Assembly (NCBI RefSeq): GCF_007746795.1
Contig: NZ_CP036343.1
Span: 1,306,531-1,370,530, forward strand
Direction: 5' to 3'
Length of the DNA stretch: 64,000 bases
From: Gimesia algae
Lineage (GTDB): Bacteria; Planctomycetota; Planctomycetia; Planctomycetales; Planctomycetaceae
The notes under the pieces were generated by a model. The model saw nothing but the letters and a program-made list of their open reading frames with translations, was not told the origin of the DNA and did not search any database. Each line of letters starts with the position of its first letter. Position 1 is the stretch's first letter. The translations under genes and the position numbers were made by a program. Below, in pieces: positions 50,109 to 60,700 of this stretch.

Positions 50109-52703
50109 ATGCAAAGAGTGCAACGTTTCCAGTTCATGCTTGAACTTTCAGCCACTTGTCTCATCCACAACAGACTTGTGAATCGCACTCTTTCTCTCTT
50201 CTGCTTTCTGATGCTGCTCATTTTCAGCCAGACATCCCTTTACGCCAATGATCTGGAAGAGTGTGAACGGCTACTGAATTCCGGTCAGTATCAGGCATGT
50301 CTTGCCAAAACAGAAGTGGCCATACTGAAAAAAACGTATGGCTCTGAATGGCCACTGTTAAAAGCAACAGCGGAATTGGCCGTCGGTCAATATGCAGAAG
50401 CAAAACAGACGATTGACGCGGGGCTCAAACGCTACTCCTGGAGCCTGCCGCTTCGTCTCAAAGCGTATGAAATATATCAGCTCAATAATGAGCATGAAGC
50501 AGCCGAAGAATTCCTCAACAGTATTCACGAACTGGCCAGTCGTTCTGCCTGGCGTTATACCGATGCCAGCAGTCTGATCGCCTTAGGACAGGCCTCCCTC
50601 CTGAAAAAAGCAGATCCTGCGCTCGTACTGGAATCCTTCTACGACCGCGCCATCAACGAATATCCTGATCATAAAGACGCATATCTTGCCAGCGGCAAGC
50701 TGGCATTAGCCAAACATGACTTTATCCTGGCACAGGAAACCTTCGAAGCGGCTGCAAAAATAATTCCCGAGGATCCAGACCTGCTGTTCGGCCTGGCAAA
50801 AGCCCTGCAAACCGGCAGTCCCGAACGCTCGGATAAGCTAATGTCACAGGTATTGAGCATTAATCCTCAGTACATTCCAGTACACCTGGAGCATATCTAT
50901 CGCTGCATCCATTCCGAGCAGTACTCTGAAGCAAAACAACGTGTGGATGCGGTACTTGATATCAACCCCCATCAGGCAGAAGCCTGGTGCTGCCTGGCGG
51001 TCATCGCACACTTTGAACATCGTCCACATGATGAAACAGCTTATTACTGCCAGGCACTCAGTCACCATAACCAGAACCCACAAGTAGACTACCAGATTGG
51101 AAAAGCGCTCTCCGAACATTATCGTTTTTCCGAAGGAGCCGCCTACCAGCGCCAGGCACTCCAGAAAGACTCTAAGTTCATTCCAGCCCGTATTCAGCTG
51201 GCTCAGGATGAATTGCGTCTGGGACGCGAAGTGAGTGGCTGGGAACACGCCCTGTTGGCGCACCAGCAGGACGGATATGACACAACCACGTTCAACCTGC
51301 TGGAACTGAAAGATCAGTTGGCCAGCTTCAAAACACTGGAAGACGAGACTTTCATCGTGCGGATGGAAGCCCGGGAAGCCGAAGTGTATGGCACGGAGGT
51401 CCTCAAACTCCTGCACGCAGCGAAGCAGACTCTGAGCAAAAAATATGACCTGGAACTCGATCAGAAAATCACAGTGGAAATCTTTCCCAATCCAGACGAC
51501 TTCGCTGTCCGCACATTCGGGATGCCTGCCGTCTCCGGTTACCTGGGAGTCTGTTTTGGTAAAGTCATTACTGCCAACAGTCCTGCTTCACAGGCGGAAC
51601 ACCCCACGAACTGGCAGTCAGTTTTATGGCACGAATTCTGTCATGTGGTCACGCTGGAACTGACAAAAAATAAAATGCCCCGCTGGATCAGTGAAGGGCT
51701 TTCCGTCTATGAAGAACGCCAGAAAAATCCTCTCTGGGGTGAAACAATGGTCCCTCAATACCGGGACATGATTCTGAAGGGGGAAACGACACCGATCAGT
51801 GAATTGAGTAGTGCCTTCCAGAATCCCAAAAGCAGTCTGCACATTCAATTTGCCTACTACCAGTCCTCCATGGTCGTAGAATATCTGATCAATGAATTCG
51901 GATTTGACGCGATGAAGTCCATCCTGAATGATCTGCGGGCAGGGATCCCGGTTAATGTAGCCATTGAACGTCGCACTAAATCACTGGGAGAACTGGAACA
52001 GGATTTTGCCACCTACCTGAAAGCAGAAGCGGAAATTTTCGCTCCTGAGGTCGACTGGTCGGAACAGGACCTGACCGCGTTAACCAGTGATGATACCAAA
52101 CGATTTGATGACTGGATCCGGGAACACCCGCAGCATTTCCAGGGACTGATGGCTTACTCCCGCATTTTGGAAGAAGAAAACCGAACCGTGGAACTGGAAA
52201 CCACTCTCAAAAAACTGGTGGAACTGTATCCACAATATACAGGAGCCGACAACGCCTGCCTGCGTCTGGTGGAACTTTATCAAAAACAGGAGCGCTTCGA
52301 TCTGGAACAATCGTTTCTGGAACAATATGCGAAATATAACCCGAATGCTCTGGCAGTCTTCCAACGTCTGGCAACTCTCTACCAGCAACAGGAAAACTGG
52401 GAAGCCGTTTATCAGGCCTGCCAGGATGCAAACGCGATTAATCCACTTGACCAGGAAACACAGCAGCGACTGGCTATAGCCTGCATTCAGTTAAATCGCC
52501 AGCCAGAAGCGATCGCCGCATATCAGGCCATTCTCGCATTAGAACCACACAACCCTGCAGAAACTCACTACCAGCTCGCCCGTTTGTTACAGGATACTCA
52601 CAAACAGAAAGCAAAACGACATACCCTCATCGCGCTCGAACAGGCCCCTCGATTCAGGGCCGCACACCAGCTACTGCTCGAATTAACAGCAAACACACCT
52701 TAA
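50109..52703 (+). CDS. Secreted TPR protein with gluzincin (peptidase MA-like) domain
   Basis: About 864 residues. A signal or anchor helix (LSLFCFLMLLIFSQTSLYA) is followed by many TPR units to about residue 430. A metallopeptidase-like domain has HEFCH (about 508-512) as the HExxH zinc site, with downstream WISEGLSVYEE providing the third ligand Glu (gluzincin pattern). More TPRs follow to the end. It probably sits in the periplasm; proteolysis is inferred, not shown. The ATG at 50109 has AAGGG 5 bases before it; the frame is open back to 50028. The DUF4159 gene follows 51 bases later. Confidence 0.85.
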   Translation: MQRVQRFQFMLELSATCLIHNRLVNRTLSLFCFLMLLIFSQTSLYANDLEECERLLNSGQYQACLAKTEVAILKKTYGSEWPLLKATAELAVGQYAEAKQTIDAGLKRYSWSLPLRLKAYEIYQLNNEHEAAEEFLNSIHELASRSAWRYTDASSLIALGQASLLKKADPALVLESFYDRAINEYPDHKDAYLASGKLALAKHDFILAQETFEAAAKIIPEDPDLLFGLAKALQTGSPERSDKLMSQVLSINPQYIPVHLEHIYRCIHSEQYSEAKQRVDAVLDINPHQAEAWCCLAVIAHFEHRPHDETAYYCQALSHHNQNPQVDYQIGKALSEHYRFSEGAAYQRQALQKDSKFIPARIQLAQDELRLGREVSGWEHALLAHQQDGYDTTTFNLLELKDQLASFKTLEDETFIVRMEAREAEVYGTEVLKLLHAAKQTLSKKYDLELDQKITVEIFPNPDDFAVRTFGMPAVSGYLGVCFGKVITANSPASQAEHPTNWQSVLWHEFCHVVTLELTKNKMPRWISEGLSVYEERQKNPLWGETMVPQYRDMILKGETTPISELSSAFQNPKSSLHIQFAYYQSSMVVEYLINEFGFDAMKSILNDLRAGIPVNVAIERRTKSLGELEQDFATYLKAEAEIFAPEVDWSEQDLTALTSDDTKRFDDWIREHPQHFQGLMAYSRILEEENRTVELETTLKKLVELYPQYTGADNACLRLVELYQKQERFDLEQSFLEQYAKYNPNALAVFQRLATLYQQQENWEAVYQACQDANAINPLDQETQQRLAIACIQLNRQPEAIAAYQAILALEPHNPAETHYQLARLLQDTHKQKAKRHTLIALEQAPRFRAAHQLLLELTANTP

Positions 52704-52754
52704 CGTCTTACACAGGTTGATGTAGGGACTGAAAGGGCTCAGGAGGAGCCTGAC

Positions 52755-53561
52755 ATGAAGAGAACGCTGATTTTACTGGCAGCCATCTGTGTAACACTAG
52801 TCGTTGTTACGATCTGCATCGCACAGTACCGCAAAGGAATTCCCGCGGACCGCGGCGGTGTTCCCGAATGGAAAAATGACCCGGAATTCAAACACGATGT
52901 CTTCACCTTTGTCAGGGTCCGCTACAACTCCCACCAGGGTTGGCGCCGCTGGGCCACAGATTACCCGGACAGTGATTTAAACTTCTCCTATCGCCTGCAG
53001 CAGCTCACCTCCATGAAAGTTGATCCGGAAGGTCGCGTTCTCGAATTGACTGATAAAGAGCTGTTTGACTTCCCCTTCATTTACATGATCGAACCCGGCT
53101 CTCTGGAATTTACCGAGGAAGAAGCCTCCTGCCTGCGGCGTTATTTGATGAATGGCGGCTTCATGATGGTGGATGATTTCTGGGGAGAAGCGGAGTGGGA
53201 TAACTTCGCGATGGAAATGAAACGCGTCTTCCCGGAACGCGAACTGGTCGACATTCCGCTGGAACATCCCATTTTTCATTGTGTTTACGATCTAAAAGAA
53301 AAACCTCAGGTTCCCAGCATCGGCGTCGCACAGTGGGGACGTTCTGAAGGTATCACCTGGGAACGGGAAGATGCGAAAGAAGTGCATTACCGCGGGATCT
53401 TTGATGATGCAGGGCGGCTGGTGGTCGTTGTCTGTCACAATACTGATCTGGGTGATGGCTGGGAGCGCGAAGGGGAAGATAAATGGTACTTTCAGGAGTT
53501 TTCCGAGAAGAAAGCCTACCCACTGGGAATTAATATTGTTTTTTACGCCATGACACACTGA
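52755..53561 (+). CDS. DUF4159-domain protein, membrane-anchored
   Basis: A 268-residue protein. The N-terminus MKRTLILLAAICVTLVVVTI is a signal or anchor. The rest matches DUF4159, with FVRVRYNSHQGWRRWATDYPD, FIYMIEPGSLEFTEEE, LRRYLMNGGFMMVDDFWG and HPIFHCVYDLKE. This domain is usually found with MoxR, DUF58 and BatA-type genes, as here, and resembles a glutamine-amidotransferase-like fold. Its role is not established. AGGAGG precedes the ATG. It is probably the first gene of the MoxR operon. Confidence 0.85.
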   Translation: MKRTLILLAAICVTLVVVTICIAQYRKGIPADRGGVPEWKNDPEFKHDVFTFVRVRYNSHQGWRRWATDYPDSDLNFSYRLQQLTSMKVDPEGRVLELTDKELFDFPFIYMIEPGSLEFTEEEASCLRRYLMNGGFMMVDDFWGEAEWDNFAMEMKRVFPERELVDIPLEHPIFHCVYDLKEKPQVPSIGVAQWGRSEGITWEREDAKEVHYRGIFDDAGRLVVVVCHNTDLGDGWEREGEDKWYFQEFSEKKAYPLGINIVFYAMTH

Positions 53562-53607
53562 ATCCAGCGCCCATGAAATTTTAGTTTTTTCTATCAGGAG
53601 CAGAAAC

Positions 53608-54633
53608 GTGAACCTTAAAGTTGTCTCACCCGATAGCCGCAGTGAAGAGGAACGTATTTTCGAAATGCTGCAAAACAGCCGTCGGCAGATCGATTCGGAA
53701 ATTTCAAAAGCAGTCATCGGCCAGAAAGAAATCATCGATCAGCTCCTGATCGCGTTGTTTGCCGGAGGACACTGCCTGATCACAGGTGCGCCCGGACTGG
53801 CGAAAACACTCCTGGTGAACTCCCTCGCGCAAGTCTTCAAACTGAAATCACAACGGATTCAATTCACTCCAGATCTGATGCCCGCTGATATTACGGGAAC
53901 AGAAATCCTCGCGGGAGATTCCCAGGAAAACCGGGCGATGAAATTTGTGAAAGGGCCGGTCTTCACAAACATTCTGCTGGCCGATGAAATCAACCGCACC
54001 CCTCCCAAAACACAGGCCGCGCTGCTGGAAGCGATGCAGGAAAAACAGGTCACGGTGACCGGAGTTAAGTATGAACTGGATAAACCCTTTTTCGTGCTGG
54101 CGACTCAGAATCCGATCGAAATGGAAGGCACTTATCCACTACCGGAAGCACAACTGGACCGCTTCATGTTCAACCTCGTGATTGATTATCTCTCCGAAGA
54201 TGATGAAGTTGCCGTGGTAACCCAGACGACCGCCCGCGATGCCGAGCCGATTCAGCCACTCTTTACCGGCAGTGACATCCAGCAGTTTCACCAGTTTGTT
54301 CGCGAAGTTCCCGTCGCAGAAGAACTCGTCCGCTACGCAGTTCAACTCTGCGCCGCATCGCGACCCAGGCAGGAAACGACACCCGATTTCATCAATGAAT
54401 GGGTCAACTGGGGAGCCGGACTGCGTGCTGCTCAGAGCCTGATTCTGGGGGCCAAAGCGCGGGCGGTACTGCGGGGACGCGTACATGTCATCCTTCAGGA
54501 CATCCATGCCTTACTGGCCCCTGTGCTCCGTCATCGCATCCTGATCAACTACCGTGCCGAAGCCGAGGGCATCACTGTCGAATCGGTCGTACAGCAACTG
54601 ATTGAAACCATTAAAAGGCCCGTCGAAGCATGA
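53608..54633 (+). CDS. MoxR-family AAA ATPase
   Basis: A 341-residue MoxR AAA+ ATPase, likely a chaperone for maturing VWA proteins or enzyme complexes. Walker A is GAPGLAKT (60-67), Walker B is LLADEINRTPPKTQAALLEAM (core 123-130), sensor 1 is LATQNPIEMEGTYPLPEAQLD. The next gene (DUF58) starts in its stop codon (ATGA overlap), so translation is coupled. GGAGCAG lies before its start. Confidence 0.95.
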   Translation: MNLKVVSPDSRSEEERIFEMLQNSRRQIDSEISKAVIGQKEIIDQLLIALFAGGHCLITGAPGLAKTLLVNSLAQVFKLKSQRIQFTPDLMPADITGTEILAGDSQENRAMKFVKGPVFTNILLADEINRTPPKTQAALLEAMQEKQVTVTGVKYELDKPFFVLATQNPIEMEGTYPLPEAQLDRFMFNLVIDYLSEDDEVAVVTQTTARDAEPIQPLFTGSDIQQFHQFVREVPVAEELVRYAVQLCAASRPRQETTPDFINEWVNWGAGLRAAQSLILGAKARAVLRGRVHVILQDIHALLAPVLRHRILINYRAEAEGITVESVVQQLIETIKRPVEA

Positions 54634-55562
54634 GCACACTTCCTTTCAAACAGACATCCCGCTCCAGTCAGAGCCAGAAGCTGATCTCGCAACGGATTGA
54701 CCCGGCCTGCCTGATGCGCATTAAATCGCTGGAATTGCGCGCCAAATCAGTCGTCGAGGGTACCTGGAAAGGCCTGCATCGCAGTCCTTACCATGGATTT
54801 TCGGTCGAATTCACGGAATACCGGGAATACACGCCCGGCGATGATCCCCGTCATATTGACTGGAAACTGGCGGCCCGCTCCAACCAGCATTTTATCAAGC
54901 GGTTTGAAGAAGAAACCAACCTCTGCTGTCACATGTTGCTCGATTTAAGCTCGTCCATGCAGTTTGACAGCCTGGGCTACTCCAAGTCTGATTATGCGAA
55001 AACACTGGTGGCAACATTCGCCTACTTTCTATCAACGCAACGCGATGCCAGCGGATTGATCATCTTCCATGAACACATCGATTCCATCGTGCCCGCACGA
55101 TTTACACGCGGGCAACTCAGACGCATCCTCATCGAACTGGAACGCCCTCCTCAGGGCACGCATACAAATCTGGTCTCCCCGCTCAAACATGCCGTGGAAA
55201 CGATCAAAAAACGAGGGCTGGTCGTATTGATTTCCGACCTGATGACTTCTGTAGATGAGTTGAATACGCAGCTAGGTTACCTACGGGCCAAAGGGCATGA
55301 AGTGGCTTTGTTTCAGATTCTGGATCCGGCAGAGGTTCACCTGAATTTTCATGAAACCGCAATTTTTGAAGACCTGGAAACAGGCGAACGTATCTCGCTG
55401 AACCCCAAAATAGCACAGGAATATTATCTGCAGCAGTTCAACGCACACCAGGACTCCATCCAGACGATCTGCCGTAAACAGGGTGTGCATTATCACAAAT
55501 TAACGACGGATACGCCCCTCGAAGTGGGGCTTTCTGATTTTCTGACCGATCGCGCCGCCTGA
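54630..55562 (+). CDS. DUF58 (VWA-like) protein
   Basis: A 310-residue protein. DUF58 core: FTEYREYTPGDDPRHIDWKLAARS (about 61-84), then a VWA-type MIDAS strand MLLDLSSSMQF (D104, S106, S108) and VVLISDLM. It is soluble, with no N-terminal membrane helices. Normally partners MoxR. It overlaps moxR by 4 bases; the BatA-like gene follows 28 bases later. The partner role is inferred from family knowledge. Confidence 0.94.
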   Translation: MSTLPFKQTSRSSQSQKLISQRIDPACLMRIKSLELRAKSVVEGTWKGLHRSPYHGFSVEFTEYREYTPGDDPRHIDWKLAARSNQHFIKRFEEETNLCCHMLLDLSSSMQFDSLGYSKSDYAKTLVATFAYFLSTQRDASGLIIFHEHIDSIVPARFTRGQLRRILIELERPPQGTHTNLVSPLKHAVETIKKRGLVVLISDLMTSVDELNTQLGYLRAKGHEVALFQILDPAEVHLNFHETAIFEDLETGERISLNPKIAQEYYLQQFNAHQDSIQTICRKQGVHYHKLTTDTPLEVGLSDFLTDRAA

Positions 55563-55590
55563 AAACGAACCAAAGAGGGAAGGAAACAAG

Positions 55591-57699
55591 TTGAGTTTTT
55601 TAACGCCTCTCTATTTAGCTGGATTCATCGCAGTTGGACTCCCGATCCTGTTGCACCTGGTCAGACACCAGCCTAAGAACGTGCTGTTCTTCAGCTCTCT
55701 CCGCTTTCTCGAGCACAAACCTCCCCAGACTAATCGCAGAAACAAAGTCGAACACTGGCTGCTGCTCTCATTGCGCGCGCTGGCCGTCATCTTGCTGGTG
55801 ACCGCATTTGCGCGTCCCTTTTTCAAGAACACCGATCTTGAGCTGACTACCGCTGAACCTGTGAACCAGACCATTCTTCTGATTGACACCAGCTCCAGCA
55901 TGCGCAGAGATACACTCTGGACTCAAGCCATTCAGACAGCAGAACAGCTTCTCGAAAAGAATGCGCAGAATCAGATTTCGATTTACACCTTCGATTCCAG
56001 CCTGCATCCGGTCAAACCACTGCAGGCATCGCCTCAGTCATCACAGCTCCCATCAGCAGAGCAGAACAGGGAACGACTTCAAAACCTGTCGCCAGGCTGG
56101 CATGCGACTGACTTGGGACTGGCTTTAGCGGAAATGGCTGCACTGCTGCAGCAACAGGCCATCTCAGATCCGACAGGGACTTCTCTGCAAAACTGCACGA
56201 TTGAACTGATCACCGATTTTCAAGAAGGCTCACAGATTGCTTCCTTAGCGGAATTCTCCTGGCCTGAATCCCTGCGAGTGCGCCTACACCCCATCCAAAC
56301 GTCTCAAACCAGTAATGCCGGACTGCAACTGCTGGCGTTCGACCATACTCAGCCCACCGTGCGCATCCTGAATGCATCCGACTCAAAGCAGGAACAGTTC
56401 TCCGTGGCCTATGAATGGCTTCCTGGTGATCCTGAACTCGCTCAAACGATTTATGTACCGCGTGGACAATCGCGGGTCCTGCGCCTGCCCGCATGGGAAG
56501 CAGATCATCCCACGCCTTTGATCAAACTGAATGGTGATGATCATCCCTTCGACAACACGCTTCATTTTCACCCTCCCCAACAAGAAAACCGAACCGTCGT
56601 CCATTATGGTATCCCCGCTGACAATTCGATTCAGTCTCCCGACTACTTCGTGAAACGAGCATTCCCTTCAACACCCGACCGAAAAATTGAATTCCTGACG
56701 GTGGGCCCCGATTCACCACAGATACTCGTGGGTACGGCAAACATGGATCTGATGATTCTCAGCCGTGAACTGTCCGCAAATGAAATCCAACAGGTCGATG
56801 AATTTCTCAAGCAGGGGGGCATCGCATTTTTTTCATTAAACGATCAAACATCGGCACACTCCCTGAAGGCACTTCTATCACCCTCAAAAGACGAAGCAGT
56901 AGAAACTCAAATCGAACCGGCTGAAGTGAATGGCTATGCCTTGCTCACCAACATTGATTTCGAACATAAGCTGTTTCAAATGTTCCAGGCTCCAGAATTT
57001 TCCGATTTCACGAACCTGAAATTCTGGAGCTACCAGAAACTTTCCCTGCCAGGCAGCCTGTCCCATCACGTTCTCGCCCGCTTTGACCACCAAAACCCTG
57101 CCATTGTCAGTATTCCCCGCGGGGCAGGACGGTTAATCGTCTCCACCTTTGGCTGGACGCCAAAAGAAAGTCAATTTGCACTCTCGACCAAGTTTGTCCC
57201 CATCATGAATGCGATCTTGAATCTCAAAACTGAATTCAATGCATCACGAACTCAATTTTTAGTCGGTCAGAAAGTGAGATTACCAGAACCAGTTCAGGTA
57301 GTTCACGTCAGCACTCCCTCTGAACCTCAGATTCAGCTTGCCGCCGGCCAGCAGGATTTCGCTGCAACGGTCCAACCGGGCCTGTACCAAATTACAACTG
57401 AAGATCAGCTGAAAGCGGCACATCAGTTCGCCGTCAATCTGGATATCAACGAAAGCAAAACGGCTCCATTGCCTGTGGAACAGCTGGAAGCATTGGGAGT
57501 CAAATTGATTCAGGCTGGTGAATCGACTGTTAAAGAAACAAAATCAGTCGACCTTCAACGTCAGGCACTGGTTCGAGAACTGGAACAAAAACAGAAGCTC
57601 TGGCGCTGGTTAATTCTCGGGGCTCTCGCGCTGCTGGGCCTGGAAACACTGCTGGCAAAATGGTTTGCCGACAAAACTTCTGCGACACGAAAGGCGTAA
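55591..57699 (+). CDS. BatA-like membrane protein with VWA domain
   Basis: A 702-residue protein. An N-terminal double-membrane module (MSFLTPLYLAGFIAVGLPIL...WLLLSLRALAVILLVTAFARP) is typical of BatA proteins. A VWA domain follows with MIDAS LLIDTSSSMR (D99, S101, S103). The remaining ~450 residues form a large periplasmic part, ending in a C-terminal membrane helix (WLILGALALLGLETLLA). It starts at TTG 55591, preceded by GGGAAGGAA. The role is probably a periplasmic scaffold acted on by MoxR; not proven. Confidence 0.88.
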   Translation: MSFLTPLYLAGFIAVGLPILLHLVRHQPKNVLFFSSLRFLEHKPPQTNRRNKVEHWLLLSLRALAVILLVTAFARPFFKNTDLELTTAEPVNQTILLIDTSSSMRRDTLWTQAIQTAEQLLEKNAQNQISIYTFDSSLHPVKPLQASPQSSQLPSAEQNRERLQNLSPGWHATDLGLALAEMAALLQQQAISDPTGTSLQNCTIELITDFQEGSQIASLAEFSWPESLRVRLHPIQTSQTSNAGLQLLAFDHTQPTVRILNASDSKQEQFSVAYEWLPGDPELAQTIYVPRGQSRVLRLPAWEADHPTPLIKLNGDDHPFDNTLHFHPPQQENRTVVHYGIPADNSIQSPDYFVKRAFPSTPDRKIEFLTVGPDSPQILVGTANMDLMILSRELSANEIQQVDEFLKQGGIAFFSLNDQTSAHSLKALLSPSKDEAVETQIEPAEVNGYALLTNIDFEHKLFQMFQAPEFSDFTNLKFWSYQKLSLPGSLSHHVLARFDHQNPAIVSIPRGAGRLIVSTFGWTPKESQFALSTKFVPIMNAILNLKTEFNASRTQFLVGQKVRLPEPVQVVHVSTPSEPQIQLAAGQQDFAATVQPGLYQITTEDQLKAAHQFAVNLDINESKTAPLPVEQLEALGVKLIQAGESTVKETKSVDLQRQALVRELEQKQKLWRWLILGALALLGLETLLAKWFADKTSATRKA

Positions 57700-57701
57700 G
57701 T

Positions 57702-60700
57702 ATGGGCCTGTCCGATCTCATTAAACAACTCAATCAGATCATTATCCGCTACCAGACCAGCGTGAAACTGAGACGATTGACCGTACTCTGGCTCGCCGCC
57801 TGTAGCCTGACGTTACTCTCTCTACTCTTTCTCAACCCCGTTGACTCACGCCAGGCTCAGTTACTTCTGCTGGCTGGCATACTCGGACTGCCGGTTCTAA
57901 TGGCAGTAGGAATCCTCGCCTATCGACCTGGAAATCGATTCTCACCGGCGGAGAGACACGCTATTGCCACAATGATTGAACGCACCTATCCAGAACTGGA
58001 TACCAGCCTGCTGGCCACATTGGAGCTGGAAAAAACAACTCAAGAAACGCTTCCCACCTTTCTACAGGATCGCCTGATTCAACAGGTTCTCACACATGGC
58101 AGGCAACATGACTGGAGACAGACCATCTCAAATCGCAGGTTGATCCTGCAAAGCACGACCCACTTGCTCTGCTTCGGGGCCTGGTTTTTCAGCTGTCTGA
58201 GTTGCTGGTCCTTCTTAAAGGCTGCTCCCACAAAAGCCAATCTACCATCGACTGCAGCGATCGCCGGAGACACCTATGATGTCGAAATCAAACCAGGCTC
58301 CACGGAAGTCGAGATGCAACACCCGTTACTGGTGACAGCACGATTCAAAGGGAAGTCTCCGGACAACGCTGAACTATTTATCAAATACACATCAGGCGAA
58401 ACAAAACAAATACCGTTGGTAAAACACCTGGATGACCCCGTGTTTGCCGCACGCTTGCCTGCCGTAACAGAAGCGTTGTCGTATCAGGTTCAAACAGCAG
58501 ACTGGAAGTCCGAGACATTTCGTGTGAAAGTCTATATCCTGCCTGAGCTGGTCCAGCTGAACTCAAATATCACGGCGCCGGACTACACAGGACAGCCAGA
58601 TCAAAATGTGGAAGACAGCCTGACCATCAGCGCCATTATCGGCTCAAAAGTGGAACTTGAAGCGCATTTTAATAAACCGATTTCAACTGCTGTACTGGAA
58701 GCAAACGGACAAACGCCGCTGGAAATGATTGTTGCCTCTGACGGCCTGACTGCACGACTGACCCTGACAGCAGAGTCAGACCAGACCTGGAATTTGAAAC
58801 TCATCGACTCTGACCAGCGAGAAAACCGAACACCCCCTTTTATTGACCTGGCAGTGATTCCGAACCTGCCCCCTGAAATCAAAATCACATTTCCAGGACG
58901 AGACACGCGCGTCTCTCCGCTTGAAGAATCGCTCGTACAGGGAACGGTCGTAGATGATTATGGCCTGCAACAGGTTGGATTTGTTTATTCCATTCCCGGC
59001 CAGACTGCTCACACGGTAAAGCTCAAGAATTCCGAACAGAACGATCTGGAATTCGCCGCCGAACATCTGTTATCGCTGGAACAGTTACAGGTTCAACCTG
59101 ACACTTTAATTTCTTATTACCTGTTTGCAGAAGATTTTGCCGCGGATGGCAGTCCCCGAAGGGTCTCGAGTGACATGTTCTTCATGGAAGTCCGCCACTT
59201 CGAAGAAATCTTTCGGCAGGGAAAGTCAGCCGGCGGGGCAAAAGGAGGAAAAAGTGGAGGCAATGCACAACAGGCTGAAAAACTGGCGGAGCAGCAGAAG
59301 CAGATCATCAACGCAACCTGGAAAGTCATACGACGGGAAATTAAAGCCACCGTCTCAGCTGAGTTTAAGGAAGATGTCAGTACACTCAAACAGGCCCAGC
59401 AGGCTCTGGTGACAGCCACTCTTGAACTGGCTGCCAAGGTAAAAGTACAGAAATCAAAGGCGATCATTAAATCGATTACAACAAAAATGCAGGAAACGGT
59501 TGCCTTACTCGATTCGTCCCTGGAAGCCGGGGAAATTGCCCCCTTAACGAATGCCCTTTCCACAGAACAGACCAGCTACCAACTGCTGCTCAAACTCCGC
59601 GCGCGTGAACATCGCGTCTCACAGAATAAGAATGGAGGAGGCAGTAAAGGGGGAGGCAGCAATCGTTCACAGAATCAATTACAACAACTGGAGTTGACCA
59701 ATCAACAGCAACGCTATGAAACAGAAAATCAGGCGACGGCACCTCAGGCAGCTCAGCCTGACCGTGAAACGCTGCAGATCCTCAATCGTCTCAGGGAACT
59801 CGCACAACGCCAGAAAGACTTGAACGAGCAACTCAAAGCATTAGCAGACAAACAGCGATTTGCTAAAACCGATCAGGAACGAGAAGAGATCGAACGCCAA
59901 CTGAAACGGTTACGGGAAAAACAACGGGAACTGCTGAGAAAAGCAGATGAAGTCGCCCAGCGGATGGATCAGTCAAAGCAACCCTCTTCGACGAAATCCC
60001 GACGTGAACTGGAACAGACACGAAACCACCTCCAGCAAAGTTCTGAATCACTGAAAGAGGGACAAGTCTCTCGCGCTCTGAATTCTGGAACGCGTGCCCA
60101 ACAGCAGCTGGATCAGCTCAAAAATGACTTTCGAAAAAAAACCGCCAACCAGTTTGCAGATACGATGCGTGGGCTGAAGCAACAGGCAGAACAACTGGAC
60201 GAAAAACAGAAACAGATCCATGATCAATTAGACAAACAGCAACAGCAGGCGTCATCTCAGGAACGACGATCGCTGCGCAGAAATCAGGGACAACAGGAAC
60301 TGGCAAACCAGTTGCAGGATCAGGAAAATCGCCTGAAATCGCTGATGGACCAAATGAAGCAGGTCGTTCAAGAATCTGAGAAATCCGAACCGCTACTCTC
60401 CAAACATCTGTACGACGCAATTCGCAAAACCCGCCCGTATCGACCAGAGGACGCATTAAAGAATGCAGCCGAATTATTGAAGAAAGGCGATAACCGTCGT
60501 GCTCAGGAAGCAGAGCAACGGGCAGCAGCTGGGATCGACACCATGAAGCAGGGTATTCAAATGGCCGCCGAGAGCGTGTTGGGGAATGATCTGGATGCAC
60601 TTAAGAAAGCCCGGCAGGAACTCAAGTCGTTGACATCGGAACTGAAACAGGAAACAAGTCTGGCAGCGAATACCAACCAGGCAGATCCTGGAAAATCGTC

